A stretch of DNA of 64,000 nt from Lepidurus packardi (lineage: Eukaryota > Arthropoda > Branchiopoda > Notostraca > Triopsidae), in the NCBI GenBank assembly GCA_023053545.1, contig JAKZAN010000006.1:4531001-4595000 (forward strand), read 5' to 3'. Positions within the stretch are counted from its first letter, which is position 1. Each line of letters begins with the position of its first letter. The position numbers were made by a program, and so were the translations under genes. Of this stretch, positions 21,301 to 33,500 are shown in pieces. Below the pieces are notes generated by a model. The model did no database searches. It was not told the origin of the DNA and saw nothing but the letters and a program-made list of their open reading frames with translations.

Positions 21301-24300
21301 TATGTGCGATCTCTTTAGGCAACTTGGCCGCAGCCGGGCCTACCGTTAAGTCTACAGTGGAAGGTATATCCTATTACTAACTTTGCTTTAATGAGTTTAA
21401 CCTTCTTACGTTGCTAATTATGCTCAGACAAGAACTTCTGGTACGGCCAAGCCAAGCAAGATCTAATCAACAGCTTGAACCTGAAGCAGAACCTGAACCA
21501 AGCGAAGAATATCATATTCTTTTTGGGTGATGGCATGGGAATATCCACCGTCACCGCGGCCCGCATTCACAAAGGGCAGAAAGCAGGAAAACCTGGCGAA
21601 GAAGGGTATCTTTCCTTCGATAAATTTCCGCACGTGGGTCTTGTGAAGGTAATTGACAGTTGTTGTTTTAAAAACCCAAAGACGCAAGCGAAGTTTTTGA
21701 GGACATCTGGGGGTTGTTTTAGACTTACAATGTGGACCGACAAGTACCTGATTCGGCAGGAACGGCTACCGCGTACCTGTGCGGAGTGAAAGCCAATTAC
21801 GAAACTATTGGGGTTGATGCGACTATCCCGGCTGGCTTTTGCGATAAGGACGCAGGCACTACACCCTGGGTGGATTCTATCCTAAAATGGGCCCAAGATT
21901 CAGGCAAACACACCGGTAAGGGTAGTTCTTGTCACTCTTGTTTTTATGCTTGAATTTAGTCCACCGTACATGGTATGGAATTATAGTCTGCAGTACATAG
22001 ACTTTATACTGTTGGGACAGTATAAACCTGTTTACTGTATCTTTTATATCTATCCTATACATCCAACTAATAGTTATGTTATGAAAAAGTTATAACGAGT
22101 ATAACGAGTTATAACGTGCGCCTATTATAGTGGGAGTTGGCTTCGATAGCTAGCGTTCTTATGGGCGGGGCTTCCGCCGTTACGTAATTTATGATTTATT
22201 AATTGCAATAAGTAGTATTACTTAAAGAGTATATAACTACGAAAAGCGGACACTAAACACTGGAAGTACTCCAAAATTCCTATTAACTGCTTAAAATTAT
22301 TAGCATTCTTTGATTGCAGCTTTAATTCCACGAAATGCTATGAGTGTTTCCAGGGATTGGGTTACGTAGTGCGTGACATTAATTCATTTCCATTCTAGAA
22401 ATATTCGTGTCTAAGCCTTTATGTTGAAATGACTTGGACAAAACGTGACTGCTCTTATTGTCTGCGCTTAAAATATTCTATTCTTAACTGTTTACCAAAC
22501 GTCTCACGTTACCTCGCCTTCTAACTTAATTGATTTTATTTTGATGTTATTTCCCTATAGGATTCGTAACCACTACACGTGTTACACATGCTACTCCAGC
22601 AGGTTTATATGCTCACACACCGCATAGAGAATGGGAATGTGATTCTAAAATTCCCCAATCCGAAAAATCTAAAGGATTGTGCAAAGACATTGCACGCCAG
22701 CTGATCGAAGATTTACCGGGTAAAAACATTAGGGTAAGTTAGTCCTCAACCTTTTAAAATAGTCTTACACTTTCATGCAATGCTTTCAGATTGTGCTCGG
22801 CGGAGGAAGACAACAATTTGACCCCAAATACAACATGTCTGGCTGTCGACGAACAGACGGTTTGGATCTCATTCAAAAGTGGAAAGACGACAAAATTTCC
22901 AAAAAAGCCTCGCACAAATTTCTCGAAAACAAGCAAGACTTACTCAACCTCGACTCCAAAAACACCGACTACGTGCTCGGTAAACTAAGAAACTCCAAAT
23001 TTCCAGCGTTTATTGATTCCTACAAATGATCTTAATTGTTTTACAATGTTCTTAACTTTTTAAAATCAATTTTCCACAGGACTTTTCTCTGCCAGTCATC
23101 TTCCCTATGAAATTGACCGATCTGACGAGGCTAAAGGACCACCTGGAATCGTAGACATGACCAAAACCGCGGTCAACTTCCTAAAAAAGAGCGACAACGG
23201 ATTTTTCCTTCTGGTAAACAAGTCTAGCCTTCTTTTTCTACACTTGGTATCCCAAACTTCACCTCAATTAGGTCGAAGGCGGACGTATTGACCATGCTCA
23301 TCACGAAAACTGGGCCAAACGAGCTCTAGAAGAAGCTGTAGCTATGGATACAGCTATTGAAGAATCATTGAAACTAGTCGATTTGCAAAACACGCTCGTC
23401 ATTATCACTGCCGATCACTCGCACGGATTCACCATCAATGGCTACCCGAAACGAGGAAACCCCATTTTTGGTACTTCCTAGCGAAACTATGAGAATTTCC
23501 TTTCCTTTTCCCAAAGATGAATTTACAAAAAAAAATAAAAATAATAATAAATAAAAAAAATACTAATATTATACGGATTTGTATACCGCAGGTATTGGAG
23601 ACAAAGACGATTTGAATCAATATTATACAACACTGATGTATGCCACGGGACCTGGATTTTACCAACACATCAACAACAATACAAAAAACCCTTTGTTGCC
23701 GTTTTTGAACGCCACCGAACTTGACGTGCAAAGCACAGAATTCCGGCAACTCTCAGCACATCCCGGTATAGATTCTGCGCACGGTGGAGAAGACGTGGCA
23801 GTATACGCTACAGGTACTTTTGCCGAGTTGCTAAGTAATGATTACCTAATTTTTTTCTCTATTTCTGTACTTACTCAAGGTCCTATGTCTCACCTGTTCC
23901 ATGGAGTGCATGAACAAAGTTACGTAGCTCACGCTATGGGCCAAGCGAGTTGTGTGGGACCTTACGTGAACTCTTGTCAATGGCCTGGTAAAAATGGCGC
24001 TGGTAGCCTTAGCGCAAGCTTACTTATGCCTCTTATGGTTACTACGGTCATTGCGTACTTTGTGAAACAGTAAAACACAGTAAAAAGAAGTAGGCCTATT
24101 TGGAAGGAGCTACTGCCACATGAAAGGTGCCTATTAAGTGCAAAATGTACCAGTTTTTCGCACAAGTACTGCCGTATTGTAGAGTAGATCACTCTAAGTT
24201 GCCACCCAATTTGAATACACCTTTTAAAAGCGAATCTTTCCGCCCAAATGTCTTCCACCTACCTAAAACCTTCTCTTCTTTCTATTCTCGACGAATCCGG

Positions 24301-27300
24301 TATATAATGTGTGTGTAATTGGTAAGTAGTGAGTAGTTTCTCCTAAACCTCTTCCTTCACTTCTCGACGAATCTCGTACATAATTTATGCGTAATTCTGA
24401 AGTAGTGAGGCTAAAGTTAGGCAATTATTGAGTTATTAGAAGTAATTATTGGCTAATTTCGATTTTTAGATAACGTCAGAATCTGCATACAATTGAGAAA
24501 TTTGCAACTACGCCCATACCTCGCTATACTACCAACCCGAAATACAAAATAATACCTAATTACTTCATATCTTTAATTGCAATTATTGGCTAACTCTAAT
24601 TATGGAGTAAATTGACGAATTTGAACTTACGAACTGAATTTTCGAGATTTTTCGCTTAAAAAAAATTTCGATTAAAAAAAAACGAAAAATCTCGCTTAGT
24701 TGTCGGAATGAATTGAGTTCGTATAACGAGAAAAGGGTGTGCTTTAATTGCAATTATTGGCTAACTCTAATTATGGAGTAAATTGACGAATCTGAAATTA
24801 CGAACTGAATTTTCGAGATTTTTCGCTTATTAAAAAAAACGAAAAATCTCGCTTAGTTTTCGGAATGAATTGAGTTCGTATAACGAGAAAAGGGTATGCT
24901 TTAATTGCAATTATTGGCTAACTCCAATTATGGAGTAAATTGACGAATTTGAACTTACGAACTGAATTTTCGAGATTTTTCGCTTATTAAAAAAAAAAAC
25001 GAAAAATCTCGCTTAGTTTTCGGAATGGATTGAGTTCGTATAAGATGAAAAGGGTGGGATTTAATTGCAATTATTTGCTAACTCTAATTATGGAGTAAAT
25101 TGACGAATTTGAACTTACGAACTGAATTTTCGAGATTTTTCGCTTAAAAAAAAAAATTTCGATTAAAAAAAAAAGCGAAAAATCTCGCTTAGTTTTCGGA
25201 ATGAATTGAGTTATAAAGAGAAAAGGGTGTGCTTTAATCATACGATTTTAAATCGAAAAGTCAATTCTCTGAAATTGAATCTTGGGCGTGGAAGTTGAAT
25301 TACGATTCGTGTATAATTAAAAGGAATGTAACTAAAATCTAAATTTAAAAAGGAAATTAGGCTTACATGTTTCCTCGGTGTCTTCCACGTATGACAGATC
25401 CTTTAGGAGATGCCCTTTGACGGATTCATGGGCTTTCAATTGCCCTTTATATGATGCCGTGGACGCCCAGTCCATAATAGCTTCGTGCATGCGGTATTGC
25501 ACGCACAGTAGCTGAGTTATGGCAGATCCATGCAAGGCAATTGCGCGTTCCATTAGGGACATTGATAAGCCCTGTTTTTCGGCTTCTGGGCTTAAAACGG
25601 TGGGTGGAAGTTGTAAAGGATCGCCTGCTAAGAGAACTCGAGGAGCTCTCAGCAAAGCTAGCCAACACGCAGCTTCCGTTGCCTAATTAAACGATTTATT
25701 AAATCATTTCTAAAGGTTTATTCAATTATTTATTGTTATTTTTCAGAATCTTCCATTTTTCTATTGTTTCTTTTTCTTACCTGCGAGCATTCGTCGATGA
25801 CAGTGACTTGGAAATGGTTATCAGGCAGGTGTTTTAGCGGTCCTTCGCGAGTAGCTGTGGTTAAGGTGCAGAGGATGACGTCAGCAGCCAGTAAGATGTC
25901 TTTCATTGCTCGGGATTCGCGTTCATACATCTCTTTCCGTAATTTGCGGATCTCGTCACGTAAGTGGTACGGAGTTTCGCCTTTCCTCTTGCCCCGGCGC
26001 AGCATTCTCACGTGATTGTCCAAGTCCGTCTTGACGTCTTTGACAATCTCCATCTGCTCCGAGCGATGCACTTGCGAATCCAAGCTGTGGACGTTCAAAC
26101 TGGATTGCATGCGACAAGGATGACCCAGACGCACCAACCGGAGTTTAGGCTGCTGGCTAAGTCGTTGCAACAAATTATCCACAGCTACATTGGAAGGTGC
26201 ACAGGCTAGTACCTAAGAAATCGAATTTGAAAAATAATTAAGATTTCAAATTTTGTTTCAGATATTACTTAATTCTATTTATTATATTGCTATTTATTAT
26301 CCTACTTATTCCATTTATTTCATTTATTTATTCCATATATTTATTCTATTTATTGGATTTCTTATTTTATTTATTTTTCTAAAACGTTGCTTTCTATGGC
26401 TTTCTATTAGAAACTAGGGTAAATTAAAAAGGAAACTTTGAATAAAATATAAACTTTGTATACCTTATTCCCGGATGCAATGTGGTGAAGAATAATCTCA
26501 ATGACAGTGGTAGTTTTGCCAGTTCCTGGGGGACCATGAATGCAAGCCAAATCATTTCTCGACAATGCAAACTGCACAGCAGCTTTTTGGGATTCGTCGA
26601 GTTTTTCTACAATAATTCTGTTAAAAAATTGAATTTAAACTGATTTTGTGCATTTTATGTACCATTAAAGAGCTTCAGGGATGAGAAAGTATCCAAGGAT
26701 GCAGGTGGCAGTGAAACTAATGGTTCTTGGAGCTTTCCCTCATCGAACAATGCATTGATGATTGCGGATGATGGTCCAGAGCAGTACGACTTGAGTTGTT
26801 CCAAGCCACTGATTAAAATAAAATAAAAATAGAACCGTTGATCATAAAAAATTCAGTAATTATATTAGGAATACCTTTTCAACCGTTTATAAGTTATGTC
26901 ATTGCTGAGCTTCACGAGGCGATAAGTTTGCTCTTCGTCGATTTCCAAGTCTTCCGGACTAGTATCGATGGCAATGACGATATTTTCGCTGGATAGTTTA
27001 TGAACTAGGCCAGAACAAACTTGGTCTTTTTCGTGGCTTGTGGCATTGGAACTGAGAAACACTCCCACAATGTCTCCAGCCGTGAAATTGTGATCAGGCA
27101 GGATTTTCGTGTGCGCTTTCGAGCTAGAGAATTTAAGAATAGCGCGACCAAAGAGGCCTGAGCTGATCTTGGTTAGTTTCACAGAAGTCAAACAAACTCC
27201 AGCATCTTGTAATGCTTTGGGCGAAGCCACTTCGAGCCATGATCTCGTTTCCGAAATTTCATAAGCTCGTTCTAGTTCCAACAGTTTTAAGTGTTTAGCT

Positions 27301-27359
27301 ACAAACTCTTCTTTGCAAAGCCCTACGTCGTCTTTCTTTTCGCCTTCGGTATATGTCAT
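18326..27359 (-). CDS. IGHMBP2: IGHMBP2/SMUBP-2 DNA/RNA helicase
   Basis: Superfamily 1B helicase related to UPF1, ribosome-associated in its known members. Exon 1 (about 26876-27359) encodes [20 protein letters not shown] and the beta-barrel region. The exon at about 26463-26630 carries Walker A ([10 protein letters not shown]). The exon at about 25782-26211 has [12 protein letters not shown] and the Walker B box DECSQ. The exon at about 25366-25683 has [10 protein letters not shown] and [13 protein letters not shown]. After a 5.3-kb intron the frame resumes at about 20036 ([18 protein letters not shown]), then [20 protein letters not shown] and [16 protein letters not shown] near 19600-19700. 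The last exon holds the R3H domain ([20 protein letters not shown]) and an AN1 zinc finger ([20 protein letters not shown]), as in the human protein. The alkaline phosphatase gene sits in the large intron on the other strand. Confidence 0.95.
20465..20474 (+). promoter_or_regulatory. Candidate TATA box for the alkaline phosphatase gene
   Basis: TATATAAAAG lies about 800 bp upstream of the ATG at 21276. The ATG is directly preceded by CTCCTTCAG, which could be the acceptor of a 5' UTR intron, so the first exon may start about 30 bp past this box. Circumstantial only. Confidence 0.35.
21276..24073 (+). CDS. Alkaline phosphatase, membrane-bound type
   Basis: Secretory-pathway phosphomonoesterase of the metazoan tissue-nonspecific/intestinal type. 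The start gives a signal peptide [20 protein letters not shown]. The following exon has [20 protein letters not shown] with the metal-binding Asp. [20 protein letters not shown] (about 21740-21800) holds the phosphorylated serine. [20 protein letters not shown] follows at about 22565, then [14 protein letters not shown] at about 23275 and TADHSHGF at about 23410, which supply the Zn ligands. The terminal exon has [15 protein letters not shown] and ends in a hydrophobic tail after [10 protein letters not shown], which suggests a GPI anchor. About nine exons; one short intron splits YAT-GPMSHL. All key residues I can check are present. The whole gene lies within an IGHMBP2 intron, antisense to it. 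Confidence 0.95.
24303..24415. repeat. Diverged direct duplication, about 70 bp
   Basis: CTCGACGAATCCGGTATATAA near 24288 and its following GTAATT...GTAGTGAG are repeated in changed form as CTCGACGAATCTCGTACATAA and GTAATT...GTAGTGAG near 24363-24410, just past the alkaline phosphatase stop. Confidence 0.5.
24571..25231. repeat. Four-copy tandem repeat, each copy with a 12-bp-stem inverted repeat
   Basis: Units start at about 24571, 24742, 24899 and 25060 (lengths about 157-171 bp). Each has TTAATTGCAATTATTGGCTA (one copy TTATTTGC), AATTATGGAGTAAATTGACG, GAACTGAATTTTCGAGATTT, an A-rich spacer, then CGAAAAATCTCGCTTAG and GGAATGAATTGAGTT. CGAGATTTTTCG and CGAAAAATCTCG form a perfect 12-bp stem in every copy; the spacer length is the main difference between copies. 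It lies in the IGHMBP2 intron beyond the alkaline phosphatase gene. Confidence 0.9.
26275..26375. repeat. TATTTATTCTATT microsatellite
   Basis: An IGHMBP2 intron rich in imperfect repeats of TTATTTATTCCAT/TTCTATTTATT. Confidence 0.7.
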
Positions 27360-28061
27360 GGTAAAACGGATAGAAAACTAAACTTATGCGAACGTGTGAC
27401 AGGTCAAAATACACAACACGACGGGCGAAGATTCACGCAGAATGTGGAAAAACTATCCATGTAAACAAGCGCATTGCCAATCGTTTCACAGTCATTTATC
27501 TAAGCGTCGCTATTGGTAAATTTGCTCCTGAGGGTGTTACATACCTTGTACTGTAATGTGCCGCCAGCTATAGGCAAAATTTGCTAACATTTGAACAGAT
27601 AAAATCGCGTCAATCCATGGGCCTACTTGATCTAGGCCAGAACAGTTGGTCTTTTTCGTAACTGGCATAGTATATATCATGCAAAAATAATTGTGAAACT
27701 ATGGTGTCGAAAGGACGTTAAGAAGTCGGCAATTCTTTCATTTGGACTAGAGAAATTTCTTATGAATACGTAAAACAAAACGTTTGCTTATGTTTCGATT
27801 ATGCGCGTTAGCTTTAATGAAGTAGTATACCGACTCTTCTAAACCTGTACTAAAAAGTTAAGGTAGGAGTAAATAGGAGAAATAAGTATGCCTGATTTTG
27901 TCACGAGTGAAGGCAAAGGTCAGCGAGTTAAAAGCTTGACCTCAGCGAGCTTGAAGGCATCTTGTAAGGAATGCAAGGTCAACCGAAGGTAAAAAAGTTC
28001 ATGACCCTGGAAAGCAAAGTAGGGTTCTGTATACCTTACAAAGTGAAGAAGCTGGAGCAAT
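27360..28061. other. Divergent promoter region between IGHMBP2 and the LRR gene
   Basis: The two genes start away from each other here. An open frame from an ATG near 27888 is interrupted before the LRR start and looks like chance. No clear core-promoter motif was identified. Confidence 0.5.
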
Positions 28062-29787
28062 ATGCCGCAACGTCTACCTTTGAGGTCGTTAAAAACTATT
28101 TGCAAAGAAAGTGTAATAAGAGACATGGGCTTATTTTGCAACGAACATGGCAATGATGGACCTAGCCCGTTTAAAGATCTACGTAAGTAAGTCTGTATAT
28201 TCAGGTTATTATTATACAAGCAAATATAAACACCTTCATTTTTACAATTTCTTCTCCTAGCTTCCGACCTTGTATGCGAATTACTTGATATGCTCCTGAA
28301 AAATGGCCTCTACATAAAGGAATATCTCAGTTTATTCATTGTTCCCCATTTGGAACATTTGGATTTAACAGGGATGCCATCATATAACTCTGTCACATTC
28401 TGTCTCAAATTGGCGTCAAAACGTTGTCCGGTATAGTTCTTTACCTTTACTTGTTCCTTTTTCATGTATACATTTGCATTGTTATATGTAGATTACTCTG
28501 AAGTCGTTGAAGCTCAATTCCTACTTGTGCGAATCTTTTGCCTCAACAAACTTTGTGAGACTGTCTTGTTTTACAAAGCTTCGGAATTTATGCATGTCAC
28601 GCAGTAGTTGTTTAGATGAAACTTTATTCGTCGTAGGTGCTAATTGCCCGGACTTAGAAGAGCTTGATGTAAGCTTTTGTCCTGTCAGTGATGCGGGGAT
28701 TGAAGCGCTCTGTCTGGATGGTATTTGCCCCGTAAATCCCAAGCTACGTGTTGGAAGATGTCTACAGTTGCAAAAGCTATTGCTCAGAGGATCCAATGTT
28801 TCACAAGCCGGAATTTTAATGGCTTTGGAAAACTTACCGCAACTACGTATTCTGGAAAGTTCGCTTTCAATTGTGGCCATCGCCAACAGTCATAAGTATA
28901 ACGAAACATTGTGTAAAGAAGAATTTTCTACAAAAATTGCTTAATATTGATGTAGAATTGCCTCTCAGTCGGGTCGAAATCCAGTGCAGTACAAGTTACT
29001 AAGTTTGCATCACGATCGCTATCGTAGTGCCGAATATAGTCCATTGAGTCTACCCCTAGCTATCCGCGCTTGTCCGTCCGTGGTCAGAATATGTCTGCAG
29101 TATTGCGCCTCTATCAGTGATGAAGATTTATTGGCCTTGGTTCACTTGAAACACCTTCGTGAATTTGAACTTGCACTTAAGTCTTGCCAAAGGAAAGCAA
29201 CCTTTTTGAATGGAATAATACCCATTTTGCAAGCTCACGAACTTTTAGAATCGCTGCAAATTGGGGGAATACACCACGTAAATCTCGAAGTTATTGCAAG
29301 TTTGTGTCAACATCTTGCAACATTTTGTGTCGTAGGCGATAACACCTACAGTACAACTTGGCCCAACAGATTACCTAAGCCTACAACGATACGACCTTTA
29401 CCGCTGCACAACTTGCACATAAAAGTATTTGTCCACGCAGGCCTACCGATTAATCACCTAAAATACTTGTGGTCTTCTCCTACACTTATCCACGTTTCGT
29501 TGAGAAACTTCCGGGACCTCTCAGATATTTTCTTTCGGAACATTTTAAGGATGAACCATTTCCCTAACTTGGAAAGCTTGAAAATGATTACGTCCCCAAG
29601 AGTGACATCGAAAACTTTAATGGCTTTTATAAAACTTAAGAATCCCATGAAAACTCTGACGTTCATTAGTCAGGAATATTCACGTGGTTCTGATGCTTTC
29701 GCTCTAGTTACGAAGTTTGTGGAAGAGGAACGTTTGGAACTAGAAATCGAGTATTCAAGCTGGAGTGTTTTTTCGAATGACAGTTAG
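28062..29787 (+). CDS. Leucine-rich-repeat protein of AMN1/F-box-LRR type, function unknown
   Basis: Four exons join in one frame: about 28062-28181 (MPQRLPLRSLKTICKESVIR ... SPFKDL), 28261-28431 (SDLVCELLDMLLKNGLYIKE, VPHLEHLDLTG), 28492-28912 and 28985-29787. The donor after 28181 is GTAAGT, and the 28913 donor (GTAAAG) with the acceptor at 28984 gives a 72-bp intron. The product is about 500 residues. It carries cysteine-type LRRs (CPDLEELDVSFCPVSDAGIE, LPQLRIL, CPSVVRICLQYCASISDEDL) spread over most of the protein. The N-terminal segment resembles the short helical region that precedes the LRRs in many arthropod orphan LRR proteins, but I cannot call an F-box with confidence. Substrate-recognition in a ubiquitin ligase is a guess. 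The 28913 junction is the least certain. Confidence 0.75.
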
Positions 29788-30512
29788 AGACGAGATTTGT
29801 ATACACTGGACGGCATTACAGCCAAGATTGTACAGTGATGATTTTAAATTTGTTAATGGTCTGACAATGTAATACAAAATATAAATCGTTTGAACAGGTA
29901 TCAAAAATCTGAAATCGTACAAATAACTTTCCCATGATTGTTCATGACTTAATTTTTAGTTTCCATAAGACCACATTCTTTCCTTTTTTCCTCTTTAAAA
30001 CAAAACCAAATGGTCTTTCTAAACATAGAAAAACAGCCATTTTTAACACAAAATGTGTATTAAATCGGTTGAAAGGTTTGCTTCGCGCTTTAGCAACGAA
30101 CATTTTTTTCAAATTGTTCCGCCAACTGCCATCTTGCGCCAACTTTAGTTCTTATTTTAAAGCAATTTAAGGAGTTCGGTATCGGTATTGTGGGAACTAT
30201 AGATCGATTACGCCACGTCAGAAATTTGCGTGATCAGGGGTTTACTGTGTGTGGGAGAGCCGGGGAATAATTCGGAATACACGTAATTATTTATTTAGCG
30301 TGATTTTGGCTACCGCAAACATCCAATCACAGCTTGTGTTGTTAAAATTTGTATTGTTTGGAGTTTACCGTTTTCCCCAAGGAATTTGCTCCTATTAGTC
30401 TGAACTCGTTCGTTCCAACGCAAAGTACGTCTAATTCTATTAATTCTCGCTGGTATTATTAAACTTTTAGCTAAAGAACTAATAGTTTTCAATACTTTGA
30501 AATAATTGTAGG
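29788..30512. other. Intergenic region before SEC31
   Basis: LRR-gene 3' UTR with AATACAAAATATAAATC near 29872, then the SEC31 promoter. The SEC31 ATG is directly preceded by ATAATTGTAGG, a likely acceptor, so a 5' UTR exon probably lies at about 30350-30450. No other coding sequence. Confidence 0.5.
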
Positions 30513-33500
30513 ATGAAGGTGAAAGAAATCCTAAGAACGGCCAACGTGGCCTGGTCTCCGGCCGAAAACCATCCAATTTACTTAGCTGCCGGGACAGCAG
30601 CCCAACAATTAGATGCTACTTTCAGTACATCAGCCTCTTTGGATATATACTCCCTCAATCTTGGCGACACGAGTCTTGAGATGCCCTTAAAAGCCAGCCT
30701 ACCAAGCAAGGACAGGTAAAACTCCCCCTTTGCAACTCACTAGTTTATAAAAACAAGTCATATTTCTTTCGTAGGTTCCATAAATTGGTTTGGGGTGCTC
30801 ATGGGCTTTCATCTGGAGATAAACCCAGTGGAGTTCTGGTAGGAGGCTTAGATATGGGCCACATCCAGATGTTTGATCCAGCCAAGATCATTCTGAATGA
30901 ACCCGCCCTTGTCGCGGAGAACAGTAAACATACCGGCGCTGTTCGGTCGTTGGACTTTAACCCCTTTCAGTTAAACCTCCTCGCATCTGGAGCGTCCGAG
31001 TCGGAAATCTTCATCTGGGATCTAAACAACCCCTCTGCTGCCATGTCACCAGGCGCTGCTTCCCAACCTCCTGACGATGTAACCTCCGTAGCTTGGAATA
31101 GACAAGGTTATCTATACATAATATTCTAATTATTTTTTAAATAGTACAAATTTCTTCTCGTTGTAGTTCAACACATCTTGGGTTCTACTTTTGCTTCACG
31201 ATGCGTTGTATGGGATTTAAGGAAAAACGAGCCAATTATTAAAGTCAGCGATAGCACTTCCAGGGTAAAGAATCTCTTGAAAAAAAGATAATTTCGCTCA
31301 ATTTTGAACAAAATTTGTATTCCAGATGAAAATTAAAGTCATGGCATGGCACCCGGATATTGCCACGCAACTCTGTATTGCCTCTGAAGATGATCTCGCT
31401 CCTGTTATAGAATTATGGGACTTGCGGTTTGCTACATCCCCTTTGAAAACCATGGAAAGCCACCAAAAGTACTTAAAAATCCCTCAATTTTTTTTTTTCT
31501 CTTTTTTTAAAATTAATTTTCGTCTTAGGGGAGTATTGTCGATTGCTTGGTGCCCTCAGGACCCCGATTTGTTGCTGTCTTGTGGCAAAGATAACAGAAT
31601 CCTTGTATGGAACCCCAATAGCGACGTACCAGTAAGTTTCACATGTCTTTCTTAATCTTTTCTAATAAATTTAGCATTCAATGAAGCGTTTTCGTAGTAA
31701 AATTGTATTAACGGAATGTATGAATAGGGCGGAGAAGTCTTGTGCGAGTTGGCTACTAGTAATCAATGGAGTTTCGACGTATCTTGGTGTCCTCGCAACC
31801 CCTCAATCATATCTACATCCAGTTTTGATGGTCACGTGGCAATGTATTCCTTAATGGGCGGTAGTGAACAGCACGTACCGCCGACGGCTGCGCACACAAC
31901 CAACGTAAATTTACTTAACAATTTCCTTTAAGCCGATTTTCATTTCAATTTATTTGAGTTTATTTCTAGTTGGCAGATTCTTTTCCTGGAATGGAAAGTT
32001 TTGGGAACGTACCGCCCTTGCTTCACCATCCAGTCCCAACACAACAAGTCAAGTCTTCCATGTCGCAATTGAAACGACCCCCTAAATGGATGCGAACACC
32101 ATGTGGAAGCTCTTTTGGGGTAAAAATCACCCATTTTTGGGGAGGAAAATTGATTTTTTTTTTTTTCAAAAAAATTTTCATTGTTTTTTTAAACTAGTTT
32201 GGGGGCAAACTCGTTTCGTTTGGAGTGGATGGCAGTCAACCCAGCCGGCAAGTGTTTGTGAGCCAAGTCATCACCGAAACGGAGCTGTTGGAGCGTTCTC
32301 TGGGCTTGGAACAAGTCTTAAGCGCTCCTCCCAGTCAATTACAAGAATTTTGCACCTCCAAGGCTCAACTTGCATCTGATAAGAAACAGCGTCAAATCTG
32401 GGAACTGTTGCAATCACAGTACGCCGAAAATCCCCGTCAAAAGCAATTAGAATTGTTGGGATTTCAAGCCCAAGACATCGCAAACAAAGTAAAGCAATTT
32501 ACCAAGAAAGCCGCACGAGATAGTCTAAACGTCTCGGATCTCGACGACAAAACTTCCCTTCGAAAAGTATGTATAAACTTCTTACTGTTCCTTCATCTTT
32601 TTCTAAATTTAAAAAAAAAAAGTAAATTATTTTTGTAATTAAATATTTTTAGTATAATTTTGAATCTAATATAAATAATTTGTAGAATTTTTTTTAAATT
32701 AAAAAAATATCTATATACTTTATAAATTTTCTTACTTAATAAATTTTCTAAGTTTCTTTTACATTTTCGATTTTTTCTTTAATTTTCTAATATAGGAAAA
32801 CATTTTTAGTATAATTTTTAATCTAATCTAAATAATTTGTAGATTTTTTTTTAAATTAAAAAAATATCTATATACTTTATAAATTTTCTTACTTAATAAA
32901 TTTTCTAAGTTTCTTTTACATTTTCGATTTTTTCTTTAATTTTCTAGAGTCCCTTTGGTAGTCCTGATGGATTTCTAAACGGCAACGATGCTTTCGATAC
33001 CATCACTCAAGCTCCTGAAATTGTTGAGAAATTGGAGCCTTTTCACATTTCAGTGGATGACAGTAAACCCTAGTCTTAATTACGCAATTACGTTTTAAAA
33101 TTCTTTCATTTTTCAGGCGTGGATGGATTTATTAGCCAGGCATTGCTCACAGGCCAGATTGGAGAGGCTGTGGAGCTGTGTTTAAACGCAGATCGCATGG
33201 CAGAAGCGTTATTGCTAGCCATGTGTGGAGGACAAGAGCTGTACCAGAGCACCCAGAAGCGTTTTATCCAGTCTCGGCAAGAAGACGACGGTTTTGCTTT
33301 GATCAAAGCAGTGGTGACTTCCAATTGGCATAATTTCGTCCAGTATGGCAGTTTGGACAATTGGCGCGAGATGTTGGCTGCTGTTTTAAGCTATGCTCGT
33401 ACCGAAGAGCTCCCTTTCCTATGCGGTAATTGTATTATTGTTTTTACGTTTCTCCATATTTTGACTTTTTCTTCGTTTTTTCCGCTTTCTGGGGATTAGA

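Noticed and set aside
24571-25231. Possible CRISPR-like array
   Set aside because: The units are about 160 bp, nearly identical throughout with no unique spacers, in an intron of an animal gene.
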